Source of the DNA: Streptomyces sp. HUAS MG91
GTDB taxonomy: Bacteria; Actinomycetota; Actinomycetes; Streptomycetales; Streptomycetaceae
Reading direction: 5' to 3'
DNA length: 64,000 bases
Assembly: GCF_040529335.1 (NCBI RefSeq)
Contig: NZ_CP159534.1
Coordinates: 2,604,001-2,668,000 of the forward strand
This document shows, in pieces, positions 63,621 to 64,000 of the stretch. Below the pieces are notes generated by a model. The model saw only the letters and a program-made list of their open reading frames with translations. It was not told the origin of the DNA and made no database searches. How positions within the stretch are numbered: position 1 is the stretch's first letter; the number at the start of each line of letters is the position of its first letter. The position numbers and the translations under genes are program-made.

Positions 63621-64000
63621 TCACAGCGCCCCGAGAAACCCCCGCACAACGGCCTCCCCGGCAACAACCCCCCGCTCCTCCAACACGGTGACCCTGGAAG
63701 AAACCCAGCCGGCATCGGCCAACTCCCCATGCCCGGGCCGCCACCCCCGATCCACGGCAAGCAACAGGTCGGCATCCAGCAACGAATCCCCGGCCCCGAG
63801 CACCTGCCCGGCCCCGACCCGCCGAGCAACCTCCCGCGCGGCCGCCCCCTTGGTCAACGGCTTCGGCACCGCATACACCTTGCGCCCCTGGAGCGACACC
63901 CCCCAGCCCAGCCCCGCGGCCCACTCCCCCAGCTCCTTGACCCACCCGGCGGGCAACCGCGCCCGGTCGACCACGAGGTAGGCGAACAACTCCTCGGCGA
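63621..64000 (-). CDS. HAD-superfamily phosphatase, C-terminal part (cut by window edge)
   Basis: The reading frame is open to the window edge, so the N-terminus with motif I lies outside. The C-terminal part shows HAD motif IV-like GAGDSLLDADLLL, preceded by KPLTKGAAAREVARRV with the conserved Lys-Gly, as in Cof-type sugar phosphatases. The product is about 126 residues here. Confidence 0.75.
   Translation of the reverse strand, partial: AEELFAYLVVDRARLPAGWVKELGEWAAGLGWGVSLQGRKVYAVPKPLTKGAAAREVARRVGAGQVLGAGDSLLDADLLLAVDRGWRPGHGELADAGWVSSRVTVLEERGVVAGEAVVRGFLGAL

Overview
The window is a very GC-rich chromosomal segment of a Streptomyces-type actinomycete. Evidence for this includes strong third-position GC bias, frequent GTG/TTG starts, rare TTA (bldA-type) codons, a WhiJ-type regulator triad (XRE/DUF397/anti-sigma-like ATPase), a complete Mce operon, and many copies of a short GC-rich intergenic repeat. 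No insertion sequence, phage module, CRISPR array or rRNA operon is visible. The only RNA gene found is a tRNA-Val (anticodon UAC) near 60.7 kb.

Layout. 0-11 kb: a glucan/alpha-glucoside locus, with a binding protein, two permeases, an intracellular GH13 alpha-glucosidase, a secreted three-CBM GH87-type alpha-1,3-glucanase, and two closely similar LacI-type regulators, one at each edge. 11-27 kb: a lipid/sterol block. A FadA5-like thiolase and a CYP125-like P450 are divergently transcribed across a region with two KstR-like sites and two further palindromes. Next to them is a 13-gene Mce import operon (ATPase, two YrbE permeases, six Mce proteins, four Mce-associated proteins), with a lytic transglycosylase at its end. 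27-34 kb: four secreted proteins of unknown function, a PucR-type regulator with a TTA codon, and the WhiJ-like triad. A GTTAC-N6-GTAAC palindrome lies both in the Mce leader and in the divergent promoter of the secreted genes. 34-38 kb: two envelope membrane proteins, one with an apparent ATC start and a TTA codon, the other a GT87-PAP2 fusion.

38-64 kb: mostly housekeeping and envelope genes. These include an MHS transporter, an O-methyltransferase, an FHA protein, a DUF1992 protein, an MhuD-like haem monooxygenase, a possible M15-like secreted peptidase, an EmrB/QacA exporter fused to a MarR-like domain, a peptidoglycan-binding protein, a HAD phosphatase, a secreted HNH nuclease, PhoD, DoxX, a Cu/Zn-SOD-like protein, DedA, a VanZ-like protein, DUF4383 and an FmdB zinc ribbon. 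Gaps here hold arrays of the 20-bp repeat GGGGCGCGGGGAACTGCGCG in inward-facing or tandem arrangements. Two copies of the same repeat are embedded in frame in a Mce-associated gene.

How the genes fit together (inference). The GH87 enzyme would release alpha-1,3-gluco-oligosaccharides outside the cell; the ABC system, with an ATPase encoded elsewhere, would import them and the GH13 enzyme would hydrolyse them. The Mce operon with the cyp125/fadA5 pair looks like uptake plus side-chain oxidation of a sterol-like lipid. TTA codons in three genes between 27 and 36 kb point to developmental (bldA) control of that stretch.
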